Part shown: piece after piece, positions 1 to 12,059 of the stretch
Position numbering within the stretch: the stretch's first letter is position 1
How the letters are laid out: each line of letters opens with the position of its first letter
Source of the DNA: Gordionus sp. m RMFG-2023
Lineage: Eukaryota; Nematomorpha; Gordioida; Chordodea; Parachordodidae
DNA: 64,000 nt
Direction of reading: 5' to 3'
NCBI RefSeq assembly: GCF_954871325.1
Contig: NC_088775.1
Coordinates: 58,753,561-58,817,560 of the forward strand
Program-made: the position numbers and the translations under genes
Notes under the pieces: generated by a model
What the model was told of the DNA's origin: nothing
Database searches by the model: none
What the model saw: the letters and a program-made list of their open reading frames with translations, nothing else

Positions 1-1009
1 TTTTATTTGATACCCATATCAATATCTTTTATTTTTTATCACCCACCCTCCTACCCAACAAGACCAATATATTGAACGCTTTCCGTCAAAAGATATTTAA
101 ATTAGCTTTTATTTGATACCCATATCGATATTTTGTTTTAGATATCTACTTTCATAAGCCCCCTAAAAAACTTTGAAAATAAATAAATAACAATAAAATT
201 TAAAAAAAAATAAAGCAAAACGCGATAAAACGCGTTTTAAATTAAGATTTTTCTTTATGATGGTTCAAACGTTTAAAAAATTAAATTCTTTAAGGGATCC
301 CTTTAAACCCTGTGATGATCCCGGATATTTGTGATCTCTATCCATCAAACTTAAAAAAGCATATGTAGGTAAAAAGATGAACTAATATATTATTATTTTA
401 AACATTACTTTAATAATAGAATATTAAATCATGGGTATGATAAAATAACCATTAAAAGAAGTATTCTCTCAAAATATTTTGAAAAGATTAATCATGAATT
501 TAAATATGCAATAAAATTATACTATAGTATAGGGTTGGGAACCAACATTAAAACCCAAGATTAACAAAATATTAGATTGAGTATGGAATAAAACTATGAA
601 GCAATATTGTTTTAGAGAAATGAACTAGATATTTTTCCTGATTCCTTTTTATGATAATTCTGAAAAAGATAATATATTGAAAAATTATCTTTGGCAATCA
701 TAATTTCAATTTTTAATGTTTTCCTTGACAATAAGCTTAGTGAAGGATTAAAAAATGCAATTAAATTTTTAAAAGATTTATCTTCAATTATTGAAAAAGT
801 TAAGTTATTTTAAAAAAAAAATTGAGGAATTAATAATATTTTAATTAAAAATTATTGACTGTACGTTCCTTACAAATAAAAGAAAATATTGAACATTTGA
901 ATAGTAATAAATAAAATTGAAGCCAATCAACTCACTCATTGAGATGTAGAATCCATCTACAGCAAAGATAAAAATAGCACAATCAGCTGTTGATGAATTA
1001 TTTTTAATT
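1..1009. other. AT-rich intergenic stretch, no gene seen
   Basis: No credible coding sequence is visible. A 25-bp direct repeat (TTTTATTTGATACCCATATC and onward) occurs at 1-25 and again at 107-131 with one mismatch. Around 215-240 there are closely spaced AACGCG words, which resemble the subterminal clusters of hAT elements elsewhere in the window and may belong to the hAT relic that follows. The rest is low-complexity A/T sequence. Confidence 0.5.
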
Positions 1010-2360
1010 TTGTAATTGAAGAATTACAACCATTTTCAATTGTAGAAAGCACTGCATTTATTAATATTATCAAAAAATTGCAGCCAACTAAAAATGCGAC
1101 GTCTAGGCCTACTCTAGTATTAAAAATTAACAAAGCATATGACAACATGGCAAAGTAATTAGTGGATTTATTGTGTATCCCAAAAATTGTCTGTACAACT
1201 GTGGATTCTTGGTCAGCTTATCATCGGTATATAAAATATATTTTTTAGATTGATAATATTGTCCTTTAAGAAGGTTCTTATTTAGGAATGACGGTACACT
1301 GGTTACACCCAGATACTCTTGAGGGGTTTCAGCCTGATTAGCTTGTAATAGTTAAACCAAAAACACATTTGATTATCTAACAAAAATAATCTTTGAAATT
1401 TTTACCACATATAAGATACAAAATAAAGTGATCAAATGTATTACCGACAATGCTAGAAATTATATAAAAGATTTCAAGTAAAAAAAATTATAATTTATTA
1501 AAAATTTATTAGAGTATATAAACAAGGAGAAGAATCGGATGATGAAATAGTACCTCTAAAATTATTTGATCTATTTGAAAATCAAAATACTAATGATAGT
1601 ATTGTACTAAGAATCATTCGTGTTCAGCACTCACTTTAAATCTCATTACAAGTGTTGACAGTAACGATTCCATTTTAAAACTACTTCGAAAATTGCATTT
1701 TCAAAGTGTAAGCTATTGTGGAATAAACATGGGAAATCTTCGAACTGTGCAGCGAAATATATCTGATTAAACAGGTTATAACAAGATGGAACACTTTTTA
1801 TAACTCCGTGTAATTAATAGATAGTCTTATTAAGGAGAATTGAAAATTTGACGAATCATGTGATAAATCTGAATTATAGGGATTTTCAGATAACGACAAG
1901 TTGTTCATGTATGAATATTGTATGGTTAGTGCTAATTAAGAAATATGATATGTATATATATGTTTTTATAGGTTATGGATCCGATTGCTACGGCTCTTTT
2001 AATTTTAGAGAGGGAAAAAAATGTATTTGGAATATCTCACTCCCACCATAACTATTATAATATTAAAACTTAAAAAAATGGCTTTAATAATTTCAAGTTT
2101 TGTAAGCCGCTTATTGATTCAATCCTGGAAGGCATAGATATGTTTATAGTTCAAATATTGCTTACAATTTATATTTTGATTATCTTTTATTTTCAATAGA
2201 TTCAAACACATCTATAATGAATATATACTATTAGCAATAATAATGATAAAATTGCATTAAAAGAGATCTTGATTTTGATTTCACATATCCAATTATGGCC
2301 ACAACAGCATCAGATCAATCCAACAAAAATCTGATTGAAGAATATATAATATGGAATTTT
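1010..2360 (+). pseudogene. Decayed hAT transposase (DNA transposon relic)
   Basis: Translated stretches on the plus strand match the hAT transposase order, in shifting frames with stops. Near 1015-1155 I read LQPFSIVESTAFINIIKKLQ followed by SRPTLVLKINKAYDNM, the hallmark segment upstream of the catalytic core. Near 1185-1215 comes VCTTVDSWSA, the first catalytic Asp region (hATs have T.DxWtS). Near 1283-1310 is GSYLGMTVHWLHP. Near 1370-1475 is a segment ending KVIKCITDNARNYIKD, the second catalytic Asp (TDNAsN). CSALTLNLI near 1625 corresponds to the C..H.LNL motif, and MDPIATALLILEREK near 1975-2020 to the region before dimerisation. The C-terminal SSxxERvFS block and the inverted ends are not visible, so the copy is truncated as well as broken by several frame changes and stops. 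The family is certain; the subfamily is not. Confidence 0.8.
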
Positions 2361-2875
2361 TCATACATATTGGATTCAGACTATTTTATGGGAATTCCAC
2401 TACAGATATTAATACCTGATTATGATTCATGATATATCTTTCAATAAATTCCATTTCAAGATAAGGAAAAAGATAAGTCTTATTATTACATTAATATTAT
2501 TATATATACTCTACTTCTATGACATTATTCCTATTTGCTGTATTATCCACATACAATTTGGTTTAACTATTAAATAATACTTTCATAAAATTATTTTAAG
2601 AGTCTAGCAATTTGATAACTCCCCAATTACACTAATAACTCAAGTAGCTTAAACATAAATACTCTCTTATAATTTTTTAAGAACCTAACTAATTGGATTT
2701 CAAAAATTAACTAAATAATTCTAATAGCTAAACATAACATAAATACTTAACATAAATACTTTCTTATAATTATTTTAAGAGCTTAAGTAATTTGATTTCA
2801 AAAATTGCACTAATTAATTCTAATAGCTCAAACATATTAATTTTTAAAATAAATTAAAATAATTCTAATTACATA

Positions 2876-3085
2876 GTAGGTGAAATAATTAGTATATTTT
2901 AAAATTTATACTGGAAATTATTACGCTACTATTTATATCATAATATGTAGGTGGAATAATTAGTGTATTTTTAAAATTTATACTGGAAATTATTACATTA
3001 TAAGAGAATTAAGTGTTAGGTACTGTATTTTAAAATTTATACTGGAAATTATTACATTATAAGAGAATTAAGTGTTAGGTACTTG
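2876..3085. repeat. Short tandem duplications (about 70 bp)
   Basis: The phrase TTTAAAATTTATACTGGAAA appears three times, near 2900, 2970 and 3028, each followed by TTATTAC. The last two copies also share ATTATAAGAGAATTAAGTGT. This indicates recent local slippage or unequal exchange. Confidence 0.75.
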
Positions 3086-4510
3086 GCTTAGAATTGATAT
3101 AATTCAAACTTGGCTTATTGATGAATTAAAATTCATAAAAATCAAGATATAAATTAATTCCTTGTGTTAATTAAATAGATATATAACTAGCTAAACAGTA
3201 GATAAATTATACTAGGTAGAGTTTGAACAATAAATTAGTACAAACAATTTTTTATTTATTTCTTATATATAAATAAAATATTAATATATTTTACAAATTT
3301 ATACTGGGAATTTCACATTATATTATATTATATGATGTTACGTGTTAGATACTTGGCTTATTGAAGATTTTAAAATTCAAACCTAGCATATTGAAGGATA
3401 AAAATTCTAACAAAAAAGATATAAGTTAAACTCTTATGCTAATTAAATAGATATATAATAGTAGATAATTTATACTAATTTAGTAATATTTTATTTATTT
3501 CTTACATATAAATAAAGTAATAAATTGCATTCTATTTTGTTATCTGGTAAATAACCGATAAGAACAAGATTTATTAAATAATAATAAACATAATAAGAGA
3601 GTAAACTAGATATTATAAAGTGAGAAACAAATTAAACATATAATAAGAGAGTAATCTAGATATTATAAAGCGAGAAATAAATTAAACATAAATTGAAGTA
3701 ATATATAACTTTATTGCTTTTTCATTGTATACTGGTAATAAATTCATACTAAATAATTTTTGGGTAATAACTGTTTAAGGTAATCACTATGTTAACTCTT
3801 TAGATAATACGATGATCATATTAAACACTTTGATAATCTCTATTTTAAACTTATTAAATAACATTTGTTTTCTTTTAACAAAAAACACTTTGATAATCTT
3901 TATTTAAATTTTTTAAATAACATTGTTTTTTACAAAAATTCACACTAAGTAATTTTTTAGGTAATCACTATTTAAGGTAATCACTATGTTAAATCTTTGG
4001 ATAATACGATGATAAGGTAATCACTATGTTATCTCTTTGAATAATAAGATGATTTATTAAACGCTTTGATAATCTCAAACTTTTTAAACAACATTTGTTT
4101 TTTTCTTTTCTTTTAACAAAATAAATCAAATGTTAGTTTTATTTTATGTATATTTTATATTTTAACAAAATAAATCGGAAATAATTTTATTCTTATTCTA
4201 TTTATTTTATATATATTATTATTTTCTTTAATTTTATCTTCGATTAATTTAAATACTATTAATTTATATATTATTAAGTAACGTCAAACTTTTAAATTAC
4301 AATTATTCCTAGATTTTTATATTTTATTCTTTATTTATTTTTTTATTTTATTTATTTTATATATATTATTATTTTCTTTAATTTTACCTTCTGTTAATTT
4401 ATATACTATTATAACTTTTAAATTTAATATTCCTAGTATTTCGTTAAAATTCTCGAAACTTTTCTCAAAAGATTAATTACTTTTATCAATTCTTATATAT
4501 ACAACAGATT

Positions 4511-4990
4511 TACAAGTTTTTTTCTCTCGTATGATTTATGATTTTCTTCTATTATTACTCTCTTTTAGTGCTGTTGAAACTTGTCTCAAATTTGATATTA
4601 TATCGTGAAATATTAATATCTAAAACTGACATTAATAGAAGAAATAGGGAAAAATCTTGGAAATATTACATTGTTGTAGCTGTCGGAAATTATTTGATAA
4701 TTAAAATTTTTTTTTTCTCTATAGTGAAATCTTGATAAAAAATCTATTATATTTACAAGTTTTTTCTCTCGTATGATTTATGATTTTAATTCTATTATTA
4801 CTCACTTTTAGTGCTGTTGAAACCTGTCTCAAATTTGATATTATATCGTTGTAATACTAATATCTAAAACTGATATTAATAGACGAAATAGGGAAAATTC
4901 TTGGAAATATTATATCGTTGTAGCTGTCGGAAATTGTTATGATAATTCAAATTCCATTTTTTTATAGAGAAATCTTGATAAAAAATCTAT
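4511..4990. repeat. Two-copy tandem duplication of about 240 bp
   Basis: The block starting TACAAGTTTTTTTCTCTCGT at 4511 is repeated from 4754, with both copies running through a CTGTTGAAAC and TCTCAAATTTGATATTATAT phrase to GAAATCTTGATAAAAAATCT. The copies differ by scattered substitutions and small indels. The open frame at 4538-4735 is within copy one and is not kept in copy two, so it is not a gene. Confidence 0.8.
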
Positions 4991-5240
4991 ATAATTGTAG
5001 TAATAAGCTATCAAAAAAAAAATTGCCTTGATAAATAGTGATAAGTTGTCTAAAAAAAAAATTTTTTTTGTCGAAATCGAGTTTTATAAATCGTTAAATA
5101 AATTGTCAGAAAAACTTTATTTTATATAGTGTAATTTTGATAACATATATTGTCCGATATCTTGTTTTATAAATCGTTAAATAAATTTTTAATCTAGTAA
5201 TATAAATCATTGCTCTAATTTTTTAATTACTAACATTACA

Positions 5241-6580
5241 ATGAACAATTTTTCTGGTTCTCTAAGAATTATATCCCTAAATGCTAGATCCCTAAATAAT
5301 AATAAATTTGCCAACTAAGAATAATATTAGACACCCTAGCGGTCGACATTGCTTGTATACAAGAAACACATTGGATTGATACTTGTAAAATTAATTGCAA
5401 AGGTTACCTACTCTTTAATTCGGGCGAAACTGAAAAAAACTGGTGTGGAGTATGTATATTGATCAAAAAGAATCTATCGGGCTACATCTCAAAATTCGAC
5501 GGCGTAAATAGTAGGGTATGTAGCATAAAAGTAAATACGAGATGTAAAACCTTAAATATTGTAAATATCTATATACCAGTGAACTATACTGAAAAACAAC
5601 TATTCTTCATTTTTCTTGACGAATATCTAAATAAATTTCCGAAACGCGAAAACTTACTAATTGCTGAGGATTTTAATGCGAAAGTAGGAAAAATCGATAT
5701 AAAGAATCATATTTCCCTTGGTTCAGGAACACTAAATATTAAATCCGATATTGGAGGAAAACTACTATTAAAACTCTGTCATAAGTTAGATCTTCGTATA
5801 GCTAATACTTTCTTCGAACATTCGGATAAAAGAGAGATATACACATATTTTAGCCCAACATACAATACTTGGTCTCAAATAGACTATTTTATTTGTAATA
5901 GGTCGACTATGAGCTGGATAAAAAATATTAAAGTTCATTATCAGGTTTTATTTAACTCTGACCATAAAATTATAGATTGCTCTATGGTAATAGACCCGAA
6001 GATATGGCATATGAGGAAGAAAAGAAACGGAAAGTCACTTTCGAAACGTCCCAAATTAGATATCGAGGCTTTAAATGATCACAATATCAAAACTGAATAT
6101 ATAGAACAAATCAGAAATAATTCTCATAAATTTATCAATCATACTAACAACTTATCCTCGGACACACTATGGGAAAATACCCGTGACATTTTCAACAATG
6201 CGGCATCAAATTCCTTACCAGCCAAGATGAATTATCCGGACTGGATCTCAATAGAATCAAAAAATCTTATTTCAAATCTAGTGGGGAGTGGTCATTATAG
6301 GAGAAACAGAGCCATGTATATCCTAAACGATATTAGTCATAAACTCAGAAGAGATAAGAGGAAATTCCTTGAGGATCGTGCCACTGAGATAAGTAATTCG
6401 TTCAGTGCAAATGATTCATATAAAGCTTTTAAATTATTGAAATCCTTCACTTCCTTCAAAAAAGAGCAATTTTTTAAACTTAGTCACAACGCAAAAGAAA
6501 TCACAGATCCAGAGATACAAATGGAAATATGGGTTTCACATTACTCTAAAATATTTAATAACAACGAACCCATTCATTAA
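5241..6580 (+). CDS. LINE endonuclease region (APE-type), frameshifted
   Basis: This region supplies the DNA-nicking endonuclease of target-primed reverse transcription. From the ATG at 5241 the protein begins MNNFSGSLRIISLNARSLNN, with the ISLNARSL strand typical of the endonuclease/exonuclease/phosphatase fold. After a frame change near 5316-5325 it continues with VDIACIQETHW (catalytic Glu in QETH), IVNIYIPVN, then AEDFNAKVG near 5665-5690 (the GDFNAxxG block), a WSQIDYFI block near 5870-5890 and NSDHKIIDCSM near 5955-5975 (catalytic SDH). The open frame from 5459 gives 373 residues; the C-terminal 150 form the Lys/Arg-rich linker before the polymerase, ending WVSHYSKIFNN. The frame ends at a stop at 6578-6580 instead of running into the polymerase, so the copy is very probably inactive. 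Confidence 0.85.
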
Positions 6581-6754
6581 ATTTGAATTTTAAAAAAATA
6601 TGCTTAATGAGGAAGAAATTCAATGAAAGTTGAGAAACTTTTCATACAATTGCTCTTTTGATCATATGCATGGATCTTTTTATGGGAACGCGTCTAGTAT
6701 TCAATCGTTCCTTAATTGTAAATATGAACTTTCCACCACCTGCATTGCCTCCAG

Positions 6755-8773
6755 TTGAAAATGATAAAATTGCATAATTGCAACGAACCCTCCTCTACAT
6801 CAAATAACCAAATAGTAATATCTCCCATTGATCAATGTCCATCTACCTCAAGTTTCTGGCCTCCAAATCCGCTAAACCGTGGACTTCCCCAATTCCTTCC
6901 CGCTCAAAATTCTTATATCTCAAATCTTTTATCTAATTCTACATACAACTCAAATTTAGAATCTCCCATTGTCCAAAATGCATCTTCCTCAAACTCCTGG
7001 CCTCCTCAGCAGAACCCTACTAAATGGCCTTCGGATCTATGCCCTCAAAACTCCTCTTCTTATGATCTCTTGCCATCTAAATTATTACATTTACCAAACC
7101 AAAGTGAGTCTTCCATTCATCATGGTCCATCCACTTCGTACCTCTGGTCCCCACAATTATTTCTCCCTCAAGATAATACCCATAATACTACATCTTTATC
7201 TACACATTCTTCCCCCTCTACCTTATTCCAAAATACAGATAGAATCATAGATCCTGTTAAGAGTGAAATAATAAATATAATAAAGAAACTAAAAAATCAC
7301 AAGGCGTGTGGTCAAGATAATATTCGTAGTGAATATTTAAAAACGGACCCTATATTATCCGCCGATATACTATTCCCTATCATATCGAGAGTATGGAAGG
7401 AAGGGATATGCCCTAGTGATTGGCTATCAGCTATACTAATTAATTTTCCAAAAACTAAGTACCCTAAAACTCTAGAGGATTGGAGAGGAATCTCACTAAA
7501 TTCTATAGTTTATAAGATTTTCACTAACTTAATCCTAAATCGACTCAAATCTTTTATAGAACGAGATTATGTGGATTCAATAGTTTCATTTAGAAAGGGA
7601 CATAATGCTCTTGAAGCTATTCTCAACTTAAAGATACAAATGGAGAAATCTATAATACGGAAAAGGCAATTAATAATTATTGCTCTTGATTTTAAGAAAG
7701 CTTTTGATACGATTAATCATGATAGGTTATGGATAGCATTAGAAGAAGTTAATACTCCAACTTCATTGGTAAAAATATTAAAAAATATCTATAACGATTA
7801 CTCGATACAAATTATCCATGCGGGTCATAAATCAACAAAAATACCAGTTAAGATAGGTTTGAAACAGGGATGTGTCCTTTCTCCTCTTCTTTTTAATTTT
7901 ATTACAAACTATATCATAAAAAGAGTGACTAAACAATGTTTAGCTCAGATTCCCATCGTGAAATTTAATATTCTTGCTTTTGCCGATGATATTTGTATTA
8001 TAGGAGATTCTATATCACACCTCTAATTACTAGTGGACATGATGACCCAAGTTGCTGACCTTTTTGGTTTAAAAATAAATATTGATAAAACAAAGTTGAT
8101 GACATCAATATTCTCCCCTACAAACATAAATCTAACGATACAAGGGGAAAAAATAGCAGAAGTTCAACAATTAAAATATCTAGGAGTGATACTAGATAGA
8201 AAAGGAAATACAAAGCTAGACCTAATAGCTAAAATAAATAAAGGCAGACAGAAATATAGATCCTTTATGAAAATATGGAGTTCGAATCAATTATCAATTC
8301 CGTTAAAGATTCGATTATTTAAAACCTTAATATTCCCCTCCCTAATCTATGGTATAGAAACTTGGAAAGATACCAAACAAGAAAGTAAAAAGATGCAAGC
8401 GTTCATTAACAAATGTCTTCGATATATTACCAAAACTTTCTACCCGTATAATACTTCAAATCATAATCTTTGGTCCAGATGTGACATTCTCCCTATATAT
8501 AGACTATGTGAATATAGGAAAATCGAAATATTAGGGCACATTCTCAGACAAGCCCCAAACAACCTAGTATATCAAGCCCTTTTTATTACCCCTTTAGAAG
8601 AATTATCTCTCAAACCTTTCCTATCCTACAAAAATAGTTGGTTTGGTAGAATAATTCGATCATTATCGGACATAGATCTATCTTGGGAATTCATAAAACG
8701 TGCTTCGTTAGATAGGAAAACTTACAAAATCGTTTTAAGACTTATTTACGAACACTTGACGAATAACTGCTGA
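6755..8773 (+). CDS. LINE reverse transcriptase region with Ser/Pro/Asn repeat insert
   Basis: The first about 165 residues are a Ser/Pro/Asn-rich stretch made of three in-frame repeats. The polymerase follows: NHKACGQDNIRSEYLK (RT block 0/1), WLSAILINFPKTK, EDWRGISLNSIVYKIFTNL, IIIALDFKKAFDTINHDRLW with the motif A Asp, GLKQGCVLSPLLFNF (motif B) and NILAFADDICIIG near 7970-8000 with the catalytic FADD (motif C). A single TAA at 8024-8026 interrupts the frame; reading resumes in the same frame with LLVDMMTQVADLFGLKINID (motif D/E) and LKYLGVILD. The tail has FPSLIYGIETW and an HNLWSRCDILP/RKIEILGHILR segment. The ATG at 6755 is only the first Met after the broken linker; in an intact copy this would continue the endonuclease frame, with which it is in register. 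Confidence 0.88.
6821..7245 (+). repeat. In-frame minisatellite, three units of 47-49 codons
   Basis: Units begin at about 6821, 6962 and 7109, each starting near TCTCCCATT or TCTTCCATT and encoding S-[PS]-I-x-x-x-x-S-[TS]-S then a W-[PS]-P motif. The spacings (141 and 147 bp) are multiples of three, so the frame is kept. The encoded sequence is rich in Ser, Pro, Asn, Gln and Leu with almost no charge and looks disordered. It sits between the endonuclease linker and the first RT block. Confidence 0.8.
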
Positions 8774-9580
8774 GAATGTAACAAGTAAAGATGATGATTA
8801 AATTAAATTAAATTTGGTTTATTATTTAAATATATAATTCCATATATTACTTTGATATAACAATGAAAGTTGAGTAAGTAAAGTTATGTTATTACTAAAA
8901 AATACAATTTCTTATATTGCTTTGATATATATCTAAGAGTTGAAGTAATTGAATAGGGCTATAGTAAATGAAGGCAGATTAAATTAGTGCACATTGTAAG
9001 ATAATTTCTAATAGATTACATTACATTATGAGATTTAAGGTCAAATAGATTAAATAGATAGATATTTTAAACTAAATAATTATAAAAATTAAATATAATT
9101 ATATTTTCTAACTAAATAATTGGGAACAAATTGTAAATAAACTAAATAAATTTAATAATCATAATAATAATAAAAATTAAGACTAACTATAAAAAAATAA
9201 TGTTAGATAATTAACTAATGACTAATAATTTGTATTGGATGATACAGTACTACTATTTTTTTCCTTTTAAATATGCTCATAATCTTATTCACTATGCTAT
9301 TATTATTATTATTGGATTGGGTGAGTTCCACTCCTCTTAATAATTATATCTGGGTTACAAGGTTTGTTGGTATCCTTGAGGAAAAAAATCGGCATAATTA
9401 TTATGGAGGATAGGGCCTCTATAGTAATTCACGTTCGCTCATTTTGGGCAGGTCCATACGTGCTAGATAAGATAAGATAAGATTAGCAATAATTCAACCG
9501 CTATTAAACTGGATTGGCCATGGCTATAATTAGAGGTCAACAAAAAAAGAATGTTAGAACTTATTTCCAGTTTGAGAAAA
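8774..9580. other. LINE 3' flank and non-coding sequence
   Basis: No gene is seen. The first few hundred bases may be the LINE 3' UTR. A run of GATAA repeats at 9465-9484 is the only microsatellite-like feature and is a candidate 3' terminus. The segment 9330-9440 is less AT-rich than its neighbours but has no recognisable content. Confidence 0.4.
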
Positions 9581-10132
9581 GATCTTAACAAAGAAAGAAG
9601 ACTTAATTCCTTTATCCAACACACACAAAATATTTTCTGATAAAGATTTTTTTGATGAGGAAATGAATGAAGATCTTTGTAATGATCTATTAAACTCTTT
9701 TCAAAATAAAGAGAATTCTTTAAATATTTTTAATAAATTCCCCAAATTAAAATTTTTAACTCTCTCATCCTCTGCGCCAATTGAACGTGTGTTTAGCATG
9801 GAGAAAGCGTGTTGAGCACTTAGCGCACTTGTTTATCTAATCAAGATTTTAAAAATCAATTGTTGCTAAAAATAAATATAAAATTGTTTAAAAAGATGTT
9901 TTCTTATGAATAATATATTATTTTTGTATAATTTAATTGTAGGAAAAAAATAAATATTTTTTTTGTATATAATATTTTATTTTTTAAGTAACGTATAACC
10001 CCGTTACTTTTTTGAATAGTGAGTAACGCGCGTTCCTTTTTAAAAAAGGTAACGAGTAACGCTAACGCGTTTCTTTTTCAGACGTAGCGAGTATAACGCG
10101 TTTCTTTTTTTGTAGTAACGTTTATAGCACTA
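9581..10132 (+). mobile_element. Right end of a hAT element: dimerisation fragment plus TAACGCG terminus
   Basis: A plus-strand stretch at about 9640-9815 reads NIFNKFPKLKFLTLSSSAPI then ERVFS, the hAT C-terminal dimerisation signature (S-S-A-P-x-E-R-V-F-S). It is followed after about 200 bp by a cluster of GTAACG and AACGCG words at 10000-10125, and then by TTTATAGCACTA ending at 10132, which on the other strand reads TAGTGCTATAAA and resembles the other hAT ends of this window. Gene fragment, subterminal repeats and terminus are in the order expected at the 3' end of a hAT element. The left part is missing or unrecognisable. Confidence 0.72.
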
Positions 10133-10584
10133 ATTTTAAGCATTTATAAAAAATATATTAAAGAAACTCGGGGAAATTTTTAATATTATTTTTTATTTAT
10201 TTTTTTTATTTAAATATAATAAATATGCGATCATGTGGATATGGGTGGAAATTTTTTGATGTAATAATAATTCAAAGTTTCATTACTCAAAAGTTTTAAG
10301 AATTTCATATTTTTTTCTTGTCAAATTTTCACAATTCTTTAATTTTTCATTAAAATTAGAGTAGGGGAGACTGGGGTTAGGTATACCCCGGGGCTTGGCA
10401 AACCACTTAATCTCATTTTATAATTAAATACACCAGTAGGTTAAAATTTTATCCTAATATAGTTTTATCTATGGACAAAATATATTTTGATATAATTAAT
10501 TACTAAAAATTTTATTTAAGAAATAAAATTTTGATGAAATTTTCAAAAGATTTTTACATGACAGAATTTTAATTTTTATTAAAA

Positions 10585-11596
10585 TATATGTCGTATTGGG
10601 ATATGGAATCTCGTGGGATTCGTAATCCCAACGTGGGGATTCGAGATCTTGAATCCCCACGTTTTTTTTTGGAATCTTTCATGGGGATTCGGAATATTTT
10701 TATTATATTTTTTATTAAATATTAAGCTTTATATAAAAATTTTAATATTGGGAGAATTTCTTAAGAATTTAATAAAATCTTTCTTTTCTTTCGTTCTTAT
10801 TACTTTAAGTGATCTTTCTTTTCTTTCTTTCATTACTTTCCTAAAAAATTTTATTTTAATATTTGGAGAATTTCTTATGAATTTAATAATCATCTGTATA
10901 CATTTTAATACAATATTTCAATTTAATGAATAAAATTGACTCGTTTATTACTATATTTCGATATTTTTATTTTGTATAAATTTATATATTTCAATTTATT
11001 TCGAATTAACCCTTCCCAACAAAGGTTAAAATATCACTTAAACTTTAAAGATGGGGTCTATTTTACCCCTAATAAATACAAAATTTAAGATTTTATGCTA
11101 ATTTTCCTAAAATTGCTTAGATTTTAAGACTATATTTCAATTTAATGAATAAAATTGACTCATTTAATACTATATTTCGATATAATAAAAATATGCTACA
11201 TTATTTTAAAAAATTATCACCAAATAATACTATATTAATTTAAAATAACATTAAAAAAAACATAAAAAAAATAACAAAAAAAATAATATACCCGACTTAA
11301 GCAATAACCCATATTTTAATTTTTCTTTCTTTCTTATTACTTTCCTAAAATTTTTTAAAAAAAATATTCACAAAAACAACAAAAAAAAATTGAAAAAACG
11401 AAAAAAACAACACCAATTTTTTTTTAAATCTAGCTATTTTTTTTATATAATAAAAATAAACTTAAACTCTATTCATTTTTTTTTATCGTTTTTAAAAATT
11501 ATTAAATTATATTTTTTTAAATATTCCGAATCTCCCTAATGGGCTAAGCAAATCTAATTAAAAATAAACTTAGTACTCTATTCATAAACTAAATAA
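10585..11596 (+). repeat. Left arm of the fold-back element
   Basis: This is the inverted copy of 12897-13929. It contains the palindromic CGTGGGGATTCGAGATCTTG block near its outer end and two related TTTCTTTC/ATTACTTTCC blocks. Apart from small indels it follows the right arm base for base over about 1 kb. Confidence 0.8.
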
Positions 11597-11908
11597 CTTA
11601 AATTTTAGTTCACGACTCAAGTTCAAAACTCGAGTCGCGACTTGAGTTCACGACTCAAGTTAAGCATAGCTTTGAAGCAGCTAAGAATTATTATCCAAAA
11701 CTTTTAAACTAAAATTTAACTTAATAAAATTATTTTCACGACTCAAGTTCATAACTCGAGGCGACTTGAGTTCATGACTCAAGTTCAGAACTTGAGTTGT
11801 AAAAATGAGTCGACTAATCGACCCAAAACTCGACTCAAGTTTTGAGACGATTATTGCGACTTCGACTCTGAGTCGAAGTCAGGAGAACTCGACTATTTAA
11901 CAGCACTA
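11597..11908. repeat. CTTGAGTCG-type subterminal repeats of a hAT-like end
   Basis: Alternating CGACTCAAGTT and AACTTGAGTCG words fill this stretch, with the phrase TTTAACAGCACTA at its right edge (11908). Read on the other strand the edge is TAGTGCTGTTAAATAGTCGAG, the same kind of terminus as at 14318. It is probably one end of a hAT-like element lying in the core of the fold-back element. Confidence 0.55.
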
Positions 11909-12059
11909 ATTAATCTTTTAAAAATGTTTAAGAGTGAGAAAGTACAGATTTAAACGGCCTTTTTTTAGTCAAACTTTAGAGTTAACATTTTAAAGCGAAA
12001 ATAATCAATAATAGGTAGAGTTGTTAACATTTTTCTTTCATTTTCCTTCAATTTTAACT

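Larger units (their letters stand above)
2361..5240. other. AT-rich non-coding stretch rich in local duplications
   Basis: No gene is recognised. The sequence is built from short imperfect direct repeats: AAACATAAATACT units at 2640-2840, a blocks-of-70-bp duplication at 2876-3085, AACATAATAAGAGAGTAA units at 3585-3690, GTAATCACTATGTTA units at 3780-4050 and a two-copy 240-bp duplication at 4511-4990. Short open frames here (for example near 4538) lie inside the duplication and show no domain. I regard this stretch as decayed repeat DNA. Confidence 0.5.
5241..8773 (+). mobile_element. RTE-like non-LTR retrotransposon (LINE), broken copy
   Basis: The element encodes an apurinic-type endonuclease followed by a reverse transcriptase, the arrangement of RTE and related LINE clades. 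I favour RTE-like because the C-terminal region after the polymerase (PSLIYGIETW, then a LW-rich and RKIEILGHILR segment) matches the tail of RTE/SR2-type proteins as I know it; this is recollection, not a search. The copy carries one frame change near 5316-5325, a stop at 6578-6580 with a broken link to 6755, and one stop codon at 8024-8026. The 5' UTR before 5241 and the 3' end are not delimited. No poly-A tail is seen; a (GATAA)n run at 9465-9484 could mark the 3' end, since RTE elements often end in microsatellites. Confidence 0.85.

Noticed and set aside
9340-9540. Possible functional RNA in a locally GC-richer segment
   Set aside because: I could not fold it by eye into a convincing structure, and it has no conserved box motifs; it may be the LINE 3' end.
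10613-10933. 106-codon open frame on the plus strand
   Set aside because: It is Phe/Leu/Ile-rich, lies wholly within the left arm of the fold-back element, starts in the GGGATTC hairpin and is not kept in the right arm.
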